From positions 1-22,608 of the forward strand of contig JAISAD010000185.1 of assembly GCA_031266895.1 (NCBI GenBank): a stretch of 22,608 nucleotides of DNA, in the 5' to 3' direction. Origin of the DNA: Bacteroidales bacterium. Its GTDB lineage: Bacteria; Bacteroidota; Bacteroidia; Bacteroidales; WCHB1-69. The notes beneath the pieces are model-generated. The model did no database searches and had not been told where the DNA came from. It saw only the letters and a list, made by a program, of their open reading frames with translations. The translations under genes and the position numbers were made by a program. Below are positions 15,862-22,608 of this stretch, one piece after another (position 1 is the stretch's first letter; each line of letters begins with the position of its first letter).

Positions 15862-16605
15862 ATGAATAAAACAGTTTATTTAACACTAATATTGTTTGGA
15901 AGTTCTTGTGGCGTTTTTGCACAAAGCAGTGGGGTTATCAACTATGATGTTATACATAACTGGACAAAAAAAATAGCCAATTGCAAACATATCCCCAAAA
16001 CCGATAGCGAACGATTGACATACGTGTGGGGAGAATCCGATTGGACGGTAAAATCGACCCTGAAATTCAACAGTAACCAAACGCTTTTCGAATATTTGCC
16101 TAACGAAGACGAATATCTGAAATGGAGTTCGCGTAAAGAAGATTTCTACATTTATCGGGATTTGGAAAACAACCGGATGCTGGATATTGTGAAAATACTT
16201 GGCAAAGAGTATGCAATTGAAGATTCAATACACTGTATCAATTGGAAAATTAGAAACGGCATGAAAGAGATTGCAGGTCACATTTGCATGAATGCTTATT
16301 ATTACGATTCATTGCGTGAAAAAGGGATCATCGCATGGTTTGCTCTTGACATGACCGGATCCATAGGACCTGACGGGTATTGCGGACTGCCCGGTATTAT
16401 CCTCGAATTAGACATGAATAATGGTTCGGTAATTTATACTGCTACTTCGATTATTCCAGCTACAGATGAAATACCAATAGCAAAGCCGGTCATTAAAAAG
16501 AAAAGAAAAATTGCTACTTTTGCAGAATACCAGGCAATAGAAAAGAAAGCCATTTTAGAGAGCAATAAACAGCAAAGACCCTATTTTTGGACTGTGAACT
16601 ATTGA
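15862..16605 (+). CDS. GLPGLI-family secreted protein
   Basis: This 247-residue protein has a signal peptide (MNKTVYLTLILFGSSCGVFA) followed by the GVINYDV strand that opens GLPGLI-family proteins. The family signature lies in GPDGYCGLPGIILELDMNNG at about residues 170-190 (GLPGII here), and the usual IAGHICMNAYYYD stretch precedes it. The family is restricted to Bacteroidota; its molecular role is not known, but members are often found with exporters, thioredoxins and TonB-dependent receptors. It is co-transcribed with the S9 peptidase gene, whose ATG lies 11 nt beyond its stop. The location is periplasmic or surface. Confidence 0.88.
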   Translation: MNKTVYLTLILFGSSCGVFAQSSGVINYDVIHNWTKKIANCKHIPKTDSERLTYVWGESDWTVKSTLKFNSNQTLFEYLPNEDEYLKWSSRKEDFYIYRDLENNRMLDIVKILGKEYAIEDSIHCINWKIRNGMKEIAGHICMNAYYYDSLREKGIIAWFALDMTGSIGPDGYCGLPGIILELDMNNGSVIYTATSIIPATDEIPIAKPVIKKKRKIATFAEYQAIEKKAILESNKQQRPYFWTVNY

Positions 16606-16616
16606 GAATTTTTACA

Positions 16617-18695
16617 ATGAAAAAGAATTTCATACTTTTAATGCTTTTAGGAATTATGACAAGCGCTTGTTCACATTTACGACAATCCAGAGATGAGATA
16701 ATTACAAAAGAAAGCCGTGAAGAACCCGATTTTTCAAAAGGGATATTGACAGAAGAGATTTTATGGCATTTTGGTCGTGTAAGTGCCCCGCAATGTTCTC
16801 CGGATGGGCAAACACTGCTCTATATGGTGAAATATTATGACTACAAACTCAATAAGGGGAACGCGGATATATATACCATCCCTGTCGCAGGCGGCACACC
16901 CCACAAAATCACCTCATCCGCCAACGACGAGATGCAACCGGTATGGCGGCCTGACGGACAAAAAATTGCCTATTTGCTGGAAAATTCCGGTAACTTGCAA
17001 ATATGGGAGTGCAACCCCAACGGTTCTGAAAAACGGCAAGTTACAGACGTTGATGGTGGAGTAACCGGATTTGCTTATGCTCCCGACATGAAACACTTGC
17101 TTTATGTCAAAAATGTGAAATTGGATACCACCGCCATTGATCTCTATCCCGACTTGCCGAAAGCTAACGCTTATATCTATGACGATTTGATGTATCGGCA
17201 CTGGAACACTTGGGCTGATGGCGCTTATAGCCATCCTTTTATTGCAGAGTATCCCTCCATGAAATATAAGGTTGAACTGCTGAAAGACGAAAAATTTCAC
17301 ACACCCGTACCGAGTGGAGGTGGTATGGAGCAATTTGTTTGGAGTCCCAACGGTAAAAAGCTCGCCTACTGTTGCAAACGCAAAAGTGGTAAAGATTTTG
17401 CCGAAAGCACTAATAGCGATATCTTTATTTACGATTTGGAATCACAAAAAACCGAAAATATAACCCCAAACAACAAGGGCTACGATATGGATCCTGTTTT
17501 CTCTCCGGACGGCTCAAAATTGGTGTGGTGGAGCATGAAAACAGATGGCTACGAGTCTGATAAACAGCGTCTTTTTATTTATGACTTTACCACTGCCATC
17601 ACTATTGATTACAGTGAACATTTTGACCATAATGCAAGCCATTTTGTCTGGAACGCTCAAGGCGACAAAATTTATTTTCTTAGTTGCATTGAAGCCACCT
17701 ACCAAGTTTATTGCCTTGACCTGAACAGTAAAATTATCAAGCAAATTACCTCCGGCGATCATGATTACACTTCGCTGCAAATAACCGATACATTGCTGGT
17801 GGTTACCAAAACCACACATGCTTTGCCGGTAGAAATTTTTACAATAAACCTAAATAATGGGAAAGAACAGCAACTTACTTTTACCAATCAAGAAATTTTG
17901 GATAAAATCGTAATGGGGAAAACCGAAAAGCGATGGATTTCCACCACTGATGGTCAAAAGATGTTGACATGGATTATCTATCCGCCCAACTTTGATCCTA
18001 CTAAAAAATACCCAGCCCTGTTATACTGTCAAGGCGGACCTCAGCAGGCAGTAAGTCAGTTTTTCTCTTTTCGCTGGTGTTTTCAAATGATGGCAGCTCA
18101 TGATTACATTATTGTAGCACCCAATCGACATGGATTGCCCGGTTTCGGTTCTCGCTGGAACGAGCAAATCAGCAAAGATTACGGCGGACAAAATATGCAG
18201 GACTACCTGTCGGCCATTGATGCTGTAGCGAAAGAGCCCTATATTGACAAAGAGAGGCTGGGTGCTGTAGGCGCAAGCTACGGCGGCTTTTCAGTCTATT
18301 GGTTAGCAGGTCATCATCAGAAACGGTTCAAAGCCTTTATTGCCCACTGCGGCATGTTCAATTTTGAAAGCTGGTACGGCACTACCGAAGAGTTGTTTTT
18401 TGCCAACCACGACATTGAAGGCCCCTATTGGAAGACCCCCATTCCGAAAAGTTATTCCTTTTCACCACACAAGTTTGCCGGCCGATGGGATACTCCAATT
18501 CTGGTTATTCACGGCGGCAACGATTTTCGCATTCCCTACACAGAAGGAATGCAGGCTTTTAATGCGGCACAAATACAGGGCATTCCCAGCCGTTTTCTCT
18601 TCTTTCCCGATGAAGATCATTTTGTATCCCAACCACAGAATGCTATTTTATGGCAACGTGAATTTTTTCGATGGTTGGATACGTATTTGAAGTGA
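16617..18695 (+). CDS. S9-family (DPP-IV/acylaminoacyl-type) peptidase, lipoprotein
   Basis: This serine peptidase hydrolyses short peptides in the periplasm. The ATG at 16617 is chosen (692 residues) because it gives a lipoprotein signal (MKKNFILLMLLGIMTSAC, lipid-bearing Cys18); an in-frame TTG at 16587 would overlap the previous gene. The N-terminal half is a TolB/WD-like beta-propeller with repeated SPDG-type strands (CSPDGQTLLY, VWRPDGQKIAYL, VWSPNGKKLAYC, FSPDGSKLVWWS). The C-terminal alpha/beta-hydrolase domain (from about residue 440) carries the triad Ser554 (GASYGGFS), Asp636 (HGGNDFRIP) and His668 (DEDHF). All elements are intact and the length fits the family. Pairing with a GLPGLI gene suggests a shared role in peptide handling, which is inferred. 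Confidence 0.93.
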   Translation: MKKNFILLMLLGIMTSACSHLRQSRDEIITKESREEPDFSKGILTEEILWHFGRVSAPQCSPDGQTLLYMVKYYDYKLNKGNADIYTIPVAGGTPHKITSSANDEMQPVWRPDGQKIAYLLENSGNLQIWECNPNGSEKRQVTDVDGGVTGFAYAPDMKHLLYVKNVKLDTTAIDLYPDLPKANAYIYDDLMYRHWNTWADGAYSHPFIAEYPSMKYKVELLKDEKFHTPVPSGGGMEQFVWSPNGKKLAYCCKRKSGKDFAESTNSDIFIYDLESQKTENITPNNKGYDMDPVFSPDGSKLVWWSMKTDGYESDKQRLFIYDFTTAITIDYSEHFDHNASHFVWNAQGDKIYFLSCIEATYQVYCLDLNSKIIKQITSGDHDYTSLQITDTLLVVTKTTHALPVEIFTINLNNGKEQQLTFTNQEILDKIVMGKTEKRWISTTDGQKMLTWIIYPPNFDPTKKYPALLYCQGGPQQAVSQFFSFRWCFQMMAAHDYIIVAPNRHGLPGFGSRWNEQISKDYGGQNMQDYLSAIDAVAKEPYIDKERLGAVGASYGGFSVYWLAGHHQKRFKAFIAHCGMFNFESWYGTTEELFFANHDIEGPYWKTPIPKSYSFSPHKFAGRWDTPILVIHGGNDFRIPYTEGMQAFNAAQIQGIPSRFLFFPDEDHFVSQPQNAILWQREFFRWLDTYLK

Positions 18696-18729
18696 ATAAA
18701 ATAGACACTGTTTAACCAAATTTAATATT

Positions 18730-19482
18730 ATGGATGTTTTAGAGACGATAAGATTACACCGCAGTATTAGAAAATATGAAAAGCGAGCTATTACAGTTGC
18801 CCACAAAGAGGCTATTTTACGGGCAGCCTGCAATGGCTCAACAACGGGAAATATGCAGTTATACAGCATTATAGTAACTGAAGATAAGGAGATGATGCTC
18901 CGAATGGCACCCTATCATTTCAATCAGTCTATGGCTATCAATGCACCGATGATTCTTACCTTTTGCGCCGATTTTAACCGTTTTAACCGCTATTGTGCCT
19001 GTCGGGATGCACAAACCGATGCTTACAATAACCTGCAAAGCTACCATTGGGCTTTCACTGATGCCATTATTGCGGCACAAAATGCGTGTGTGGCGGCCGA
19101 ATCATTGGGCATTGGTCTATGTTGGCTGGGGACGATTACATTTAATGTTGATAAATTTATCGAAGTATTGCAACTTCCTGAAAATGTGATCCCTGTGGCT
19201 TGTATTGCATTTGGCTATCCAGCCGAAACTCCTGAATTGACCGACAAATTACCTTTGGAAGCACTGGTGCATCATGAAACCTACCACAACTATTCTGATG
19301 CGGATATTGACAGGCTTTATTATGATAAAGAGCATCATCCCAATACTTTACAACTATTGAAAGAAAATAATCTACCTAATTTGGCACAAATTATCACTCA
19401 GCGACGCTATATAAAAAAAGATAATGAAGCGTATGAACAAGTGTTGATACAGGCATTAAAAAAACAATGTTTTATGCACTAA
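18730..19482 (+). CDS. Nitroreductase-family FMN-dependent oxidoreductase
   Basis: This 250-residue cytoplasmic protein belongs to the nitroreductase superfamily (NfsA/FRP-like branch). The FMN-binding start RLHRSIRKYEKRAIT (residues 8-22) is clear, as are the NGSTTGNMQLYSIIV segment, the LGIGLCWLGTI glycine loop (about 127-137) and the VACIAFGYPAETPE strand. The tail (about 185-250) is longer and more helical than in minimal members. Such enzymes reduce nitro compounds, quinones or flavins with NAD(P)H; the physiological substrate is unknown. The gene begins 34 nt after the S9 peptidase and its stop shares bases with the next gene's start (TAATG), so it is probably co-transcribed and coupled. 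Confidence 0.9.
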   Translation: MDVLETIRLHRSIRKYEKRAITVAHKEAILRAACNGSTTGNMQLYSIIVTEDKEMMLRMAPYHFNQSMAINAPMILTFCADFNRFNRYCACRDAQTDAYNNLQSYHWAFTDAIIAAQNACVAAESLGIGLCWLGTITFNVDKFIEVLQLPENVIPVACIAFGYPAETPELTDKLPLEALVHHETYHNYSDADIDRLYYDKEHHPNTLQLLKENNLPNLAQIITQRRYIKKDNEAYEQVLIQALKKQCFMH

Positions 19483-20681
19483 TGAACAACTGCATTACAT
19501 GGCAATTTATTGAAAATCACCGTGATGATGATATTCGGCGCTTAGCTTTGCAAGGCTGTCCACAACATGACGTTGATTTTTCGTTTGCCTTGCAACAGAT
19601 TGCCGGAAGACAAAAAATTAAAAATAAGCTGCCGTTGCTCTATGCACATTCCCAAATCTGTTACCCAAATTCATTAGCATTGGAGCAATGCTCTTCGCAA
19701 GAGACGGCACATTACAAGGCAAAGCTGGCACAAGGCACTACATTGCTTGATCTTACAGCAGGCTTTGGTATTGATGCAATGGCTTTTTCCAGTCAAATAC
19801 AGCAAGTTATTGCCGTAGAGCGTCAGGCTGAATTATGTGTAATTTTACAGCACAATGCAGCTATTTTGCAGCTTAATAATATCAAAGTTGTGAATGCGGA
19901 TGCTACTGACTTTTTAGCCTCTTGTGAACCTGCCGACACAATTTACCTTGATCCTGCACGGCGCAATGCACAGGGGAGAAAAGTGGCTGACTTGATGCAA
20001 TGCGAACCTAATATACTACATATAAGGCAATTATTGTTAAAGAAATGTCGAAAACGAGTCATCATAAAATTATCGCCGATGATTGACCTGAAAGCAACAT
20101 CACGACAATTGCCCGAAGTTTCAGAAATTTATGTTGTAGCAATGCATAATGAATGTAAAGAAATCCTGTTTATTATTAACAATTACGAAATCTCTGAGAA
20201 TCAGCATATTAATAATGAACCAATTATCACTGCAATTGATCTTGCTATGCCGCAAAAAATGCCGTTTCGCTACTGCTGGAAAGAGGAAGCCTCTGCCTCC
20301 TTGCAGTTGAGTGATGGCGTAGCAGACTACCTTTATGAGCCACATGCTGCTTTGATGAAAGCAGGAGCTTATAAATTATTGACCGTGCATTACAGAATTG
20401 GAGCATTACATCGAAATACTCACCTTTACACTTCCAGCTACCCAATTGTTAACTTTCCCGGCCATTGCTACCAAGTAAAATCGGTATTGCCATTTAATAA
20501 AAACGATTTGAAAAATCTGCATAAAACAGTACCATGCGCTAATGTTGCGGTGCGTAATTTTCCTCTTTCTGCCGAAGCATTGAAAAAATGCCTCAAAATT
20601 CGTGATGGAAGCAATATTTTCCTTTTTGGCGTAACTCTACAAAATGAAAAGCGAGTGGTAATTTTATGCGAGCGGATTTAG
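19482..20681 (+). CDS. Class I SAM-dependent methyltransferase with THUMP-like domain (PG_1098 type)
   Basis: This 399-residue protein fits the Bacteroidota PG_1098/THUMP-like methyltransferase family. The ATG at 19482 overlaps the preceding stop as TAATG and is preferred to the ATG at 19467, which lies well inside the previous gene. Residues 88-99 hold the SAM-binding motif I (LLDLTAGFGIDA), and LDPARRN (156-162) is the catalytic-type motif IV, close to the DPP motif of RNA methyltransferases. A ferredoxin-like segment precedes the C-terminal THUMP-like domain (NFPGHCYQVKSVLPF and AVRNFPLSAEALKKCLKI, about 325-370). The nearest described functions are RNA modification, but the target here cannot be read. 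No experimental role is known to me. Confidence 0.86.
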   Translation: MNNCITWQFIENHRDDDIRRLALQGCPQHDVDFSFALQQIAGRQKIKNKLPLLYAHSQICYPNSLALEQCSSQETAHYKAKLAQGTTLLDLTAGFGIDAMAFSSQIQQVIAVERQAELCVILQHNAAILQLNNIKVVNADATDFLASCEPADTIYLDPARRNAQGRKVADLMQCEPNILHIRQLLLKKCRKRVIIKLSPMIDLKATSRQLPEVSEIYVVAMHNECKEILFIINNYEISENQHINNEPIITAIDLAMPQKMPFRYCWKEEASASLQLSDGVADYLYEPHAALMKAGAYKLLTVHYRIGALHRNTHLYTSSYPIVNFPGHCYQVKSVLPFNKNDLKNLHKTVPCANVAVRNFPLSAEALKKCLKIRDGSNIFLFGVTLQNEKRVVILCERI

Positions 20682-20764
20682 CCTTACTATTCTACTCTAA
20701 CGCAAAGAAATATTGGCTATTTTAGGAGGCCTATCTGTTAATAGATTAATAAACGGTGATATAT

Positions 20765-20795
20765 AAAAAAATGCAGGCTACATAATTATGTAGTC
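20765..20795 (-). terminator. Minus-strand terminator hairpin
   Basis: The perfect palindrome CTACATAATTATGTAG (20778-20793) extends to an 8-bp stem with a G-U pair and AATT loop. On the minus strand it is followed, after TGCA, by seven T (A-run 20765-20771). It could also help end transcription from the methyltransferase gene on the plus strand. Confidence 0.5.
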
Positions 20796-20852
20796 ATTCC
20801 TTGAATAAGGAATAAATATCCGACAATGAACACATTATATAATTAATGAGTT

Positions 20853-20881
20853 AAAAAAGCATAATATCGTACACTATGCCC
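20853..20881 (-). repeat. Boundary-repeat copy A
   Basis: The stretch AAAAAAGCATAATATCGTAC plus ACTA (plus strand) is identical to copy B at 21006-21029. On the minus strand it reads as the GGTAGTGT-type motif ending in ATTATGCTTTTTT, with CATA in place of GGTA at its start. It falls inside the small-RNA candidate. Confidence 0.75.
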
Positions 20882-20915
20882 AAAACACTCCTTGAAAATG
20901 AAGTGTTTGAGAATG

Positions 20916-20923
20916 CAAAGATA
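20916..20923 (-). promoter_or_regulatory. Bacteroidota -7 promoter element, minus strand
   Basis: Minus strand TATCTTTG followed by CA, an exact TAnnTTTG match. No coding gene lies downstream on this strand before 20681, which is why a small RNA was considered. No good -33 element is seen. Confidence 0.5.
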
Positions 20924-21005
20924 AAAAAGAAGCACCAGTATTCCTTTTTTTGTTCCTGTATGTTCTGTAATATGCTGTGTATGTGTAAATCATATCTGTA
21001 AAAAC

Positions 21006-21049
21006 AAAAAAGCATAATATCGTACACTACCCCATATCGTACACTACCC
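21006..21049 (-). repeat. Boundary-repeat copies B and C in tandem
   Basis: Copy B (21006-21033) repeats copy A and is directly followed by a shorter copy C (21034-21049, ATATCGTACACTACCC on the plus strand). On the minus strand both read GGGTAGTGTACGATAT. The TAG stop of the immunity-type gene lies inside copy C, so its last codon and stop may have been supplied by the repeat. Confidence 0.8.
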
Positions 21050-21592
21050 ATTTACAATATATTTGCTATAAGCTTGATCAAGCACTTTAATAATAAATGC
21101 ATTCTTTTCATGATAATATAATCCAATACTTCCCGTTTCATGAAAATAGAAAAAATAATTATAGTCAATATCACAGAATAAAGGACTGTACAATGCTATT
21201 TGCTTAAGCACACAATCTATCACTAGTTTTAAATAGAAATCCCAATCATTACATGTACAACAGCCTGAATATGAACGAGGAATATTTGCTTCTTGAAGCA
21301 TTTTTAGATAAGTTCTTGTTTCAGGTAATTTATTTTCTATATCATAATTGTAAGTATTGTGGATTATATCCCATGTATCTATACAAAAATCCCACCATAA
21401 TTTATCATATATAACTAACTTATTAATTCTCTTTCCAAATAAGAGATAAAACAATAAAATAAGATTGTTTTTAACATCAAATTGTGTTTTTAAATATATT
21501 TCTTTTCGAAAAGCATGACTATTAGAATATGATTCCAAATCAGCCCATTCAAAAGGAAAGCCATTATTGTTGCGTATTAAAATTTTATTCAT
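21044..21592 (-). CDS. Putative immunity protein of the RHS toxin
   Basis: I recognise no family. The ATG at 21592 (182 residues, MNKILIRNNNGFPFEWADLE) is preferred to 21616 because it overlaps the RHS stop as ATGA, the usual coupling of toxin and antidote. The protein is probably cytoplasmic: it lacks a signal peptide, is rich in aromatic residues, and contains CCTC (near SYSGCCTCNDWDFYLK) with no clear zinc site. An aromatic acidic patch near the end (CDIDYNYFFYFHETGSIGLY) resembles the barrel faces of small immunity proteins. A toxin acting inside the cell, such as a nuclease, would suit a cytoplasmic antidote. The stop lies within a repeat copy, so the original C-terminus may have been altered. 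It is AT-rich compared with the core genes. Confidence 0.65.
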   Translation of the reverse strand: MNKILIRNNNGFPFEWADLESYSNSHAFRKEIYLKTQFDVKNNLILLFYLLFGKRINKLVIYDKLWWDFCIDTWDIIHNTYNYDIENKLPETRTYLKMLQEANIPRSYSGCCTCNDWDFYLKLVIDCVLKQIALYSPLFCDIDYNYFFYFHETGSIGLYYHEKNAFIIKVLDQAYSKYIVNG

Positions 21593-22608
21593 TTGACAGT
21601 ATTTAAATTTTTCCATGGAATAAACTGACCTGTATTACTTTTATGTTGATTTGTAATAAAATCTCCATATTTATCCGCATTGTGTATCCATTCTAATCCT
21701 TTATCTTTTTCCTGAAAAACTTTAAAACTGCTATCCCCATGTTTTGCTTTATCTACCGACCACCACAAGTTATCCGTTCCTTTGTAAAAATTTCCATATT
21801 TAGAATGATGTTTTATAGATAACGATCCCTTTTCTGTTAATTGCCAAAGATTTCTACTTTCTTTTAGCGTTGTCTCGGCAATTTCTAAAGCATTAGCGGC
21901 ATCAAAGAACTCTCCAACTACCGGAATTAATCCGACAAGATCTAAACCTAAATGAATATAATCCATCACGCCCCAACTATTATCTGTAGTTGGAGTGGTG
22001 TTTTCAATAAATGTTTCGGTTAAATTATGTGTGTATGAATCTACAGATTCTAAAGCCCATTCACCGGAAGGGGAAATAAATCTTAATGTCAATTGTGCCG
22101 ATAACGATTCTTGCGCCGAATAGACCATAGAGGTTTCGCTGTCAGTTGTCGTTGTAGTTTGATAGAAGGAGTAATCTACACTTTGATAAGTATTTCCATT
22201 TTTAGTGTAAGTATTGATCGGTTGGATATTTGTAAAAGTATTTATTTCGGTATGCGTTCTTGGCTTATCCTCTTCCCCCCCATCCAAATCAATAAAGGTT
22301 ATTGGCTTATTCCCCGCGTATTGATATGGGGTATAGTGTGGGTATTTAAACTGCAGAGGGTCAACGCTCACAAACCTGCAGAGCCAAGCAGCATAGTAGC
22401 GCATGCCGTAATAGTATAATCCTGTTTCTTCATCCCGTTCTTTGCCACAATATTTATAGCGTTTTAGCGATACTTCTATTTCTGTTCTACCACTTCTATA
22501 GCTGGTTGTTCCGAAAGGATGGTATTCTTCATAGCTTATTATGTCTCCTGTATCGTCTAATTCTAAACAGGCAGAGCCTAAATGATTATCGTATTGGTAG
22601 CGTATTAC
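21589..22608 (-). CDS. RHS-repeat-associated core and C-terminal toxin domain (5' partial)
   Basis: The frame is open to the window edge (339 visible residues), so the ATG at 22404 is internal. The first 85 visible residues are the RHS core: YQYDNHLGSACLELDDTGDI, YKYCGKERDEETGLYYYGMR, YYAAWLCRFVSVDPL, and YQYAGNKPITFIDLDG, where the core normally ends and the variable toxin begins. Next comes a low-complexity Thr-rich stretch, a hydrophobic pre-toxin-like segment (LGLDLVGLIPVVGEFFDAAN), and a C-terminal domain with KHHSKYGNFYK, WWSVDKAKHGDSSFKVF, GLEWIHNADKYGDF and HKSNTGQFIPW. The invariant-looking His, Lys and Trp residues suggest an enzyme toxin, possibly a nuclease, but I cannot name the family. 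RHS proteins form a hollow shell around the toxin before delivery to neighbouring cells. The antidote gene follows with a 4-base overlap. Confidence 0.9.
   Translation of the reverse strand, partial: VIRYQYDNHLGSACLELDDTGDIISYEEYHPFGTTSYRSGRTEIEVSLKRYKYCGKERDEETGLYYYGMRYYAAWLCRFVSVDPLQFKYPHYTPYQYAGNKPITFIDLDGGEEDKPRTHTEINTFTNIQPINTYTKNGNTYQSVDYSFYQTTTTTDSETSMVYSAQESLSAQLTLRFISPSGEWALESVDSYTHNLTETFIENTTPTTDNSWGVMDYIHLGLDLVGLIPVVGEFFDAANALEIAETTLKESRNLWQLTEKGSLSIKHHSKYGNFYKGTDNLWWSVDKAKHGDSSFKVFQEKDKGLEWIHNADKYGDFITNQHKSNTGQFIPWKNLNTVK

Larger units (their letters stand above)
20765..20909 (-). ncRNA. Candidate structured small RNA
   Basis: Between a minus-strand TATCTTTG promoter (20916-20923) and a minus-strand T-run terminator (20765-20795) lie about 145 nt without a convincing frame. 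On the minus strand the predicted RNA begins with a stem AAACACT/AGTGTTT (20883-20908), includes one copy of the boundary repeat, then a stem ATTCCTT/AAGGAAT (20796-20813) and the terminator stem. Promoter, start-proximal hairpin and terminator in the right order make an RNA gene plausible, but each is short and no known family is recognised. It could be the decayed end of an older toxin cassette. Confidence 0.35.

Noticed and set aside
16587..16616. TTG start for the S9 peptidase
   Set aside because: It overlaps the GLPGLI gene and would bury the lipoprotein signal that begins at the ATG at 16617.
19467..19481. ATG at 19467 for the methyltransferase
   Set aside because: It lies inside the nitroreductase gene; the TAATG overlap at 19482 is the usual coupling arrangement and the family needs no extra residues.
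930..21049. Whole 20-kb core as a composite transposon
   Set aside because: The inverted motif pair is suggestive, but no transposase or target duplication was seen and the core holds housekeeping genes such as lon and rplY; kept only as a boundary-motif finding.
22111..22419. Plus-strand frame opposite the RHS gene
   Set aside because: It is the complement of a clear RHS core and toxin frame and has no features of its own.

Overview
The window reads as chromosome of a Bacteroidota member, most likely order Bacteroidales. The evidence is five to seven good matches to the Bacteroidota -7 element TAnnTTTG upstream of genes, a GLPGLI-family protein, a PG_1098/THUMP-like methyltransferase, a PpiD-type SurA_N/parvulin chaperone of the Bacteroidota form, a CTC-type L25 protein and a Bacteroidota-type HU-related protein. 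No tRNA, rRNA, complete insertion sequence or CRISPR array was seen.

Layout. Both edges hold polymorphic-toxin material and the middle is ordinary chromosome. Left edge (1-891, +): the last codons of a toxin with an HEKQH zinc-metallopeptidase motif, then a small secreted protein in the immunity-gene position. From 930 to about 2020 lies a decayed zone. It contains an HU-like pseudogene with three frameshifts, two short palindromic repeat arrays that share a 22-bp period, a strong hairpin, and a minus-strand remnant of a helix-turn-helix regulator. Core (2021-20681): lon protease; a convergent PpiD-like chaperone; rplY/ctc; a secreted coiled-coil protein and a ZIP metal transporter; an operon of two SGNH proteins and an MBOAT acyltransferase; a TlpA-like thioredoxin, a small ORF and the stub of a C39 peptidase/transporter gene; a GLPGLI protein and an S9 lipoprotein peptidase; a nitroreductase and a methyltransferase. 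Right edge (20682-22608, -): repeats, a candidate small RNA, an immunity-type gene, and the 3' part of an RHS-repeat toxin running off the window.

How the genes work together. lon and the PpiD-like protein are cytoplasmic and envelope protein-quality-control genes sharing a convergent junction. SGNH-SGNH-MBOAT resembles the AlgI/AlgJ/AlgX and PatA/PatB logic for moving acetyl groups across the inner membrane onto an envelope polysaccharide or peptidoglycan. TlpA-like, C39 stub, GLPGLI and S9 peptidase look like a worn-down peptide-export/maturation neighbourhood. At both ends a toxin tail is followed by its putative antidote gene, and downstream of each antidote lies the same motif, GGTAGTGTMCGMTATT, in opposite orientations. 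This suggests the edges were shaped by related recombination or insertion events.

The best candidates for something undescribed are the paired toxin/immunity cassettes with this shared motif, the 22-bp-period palindrome arrays, and the minus-strand RNA candidate at 20765-20909. All assignments come from reading the sequence; no database search was run.
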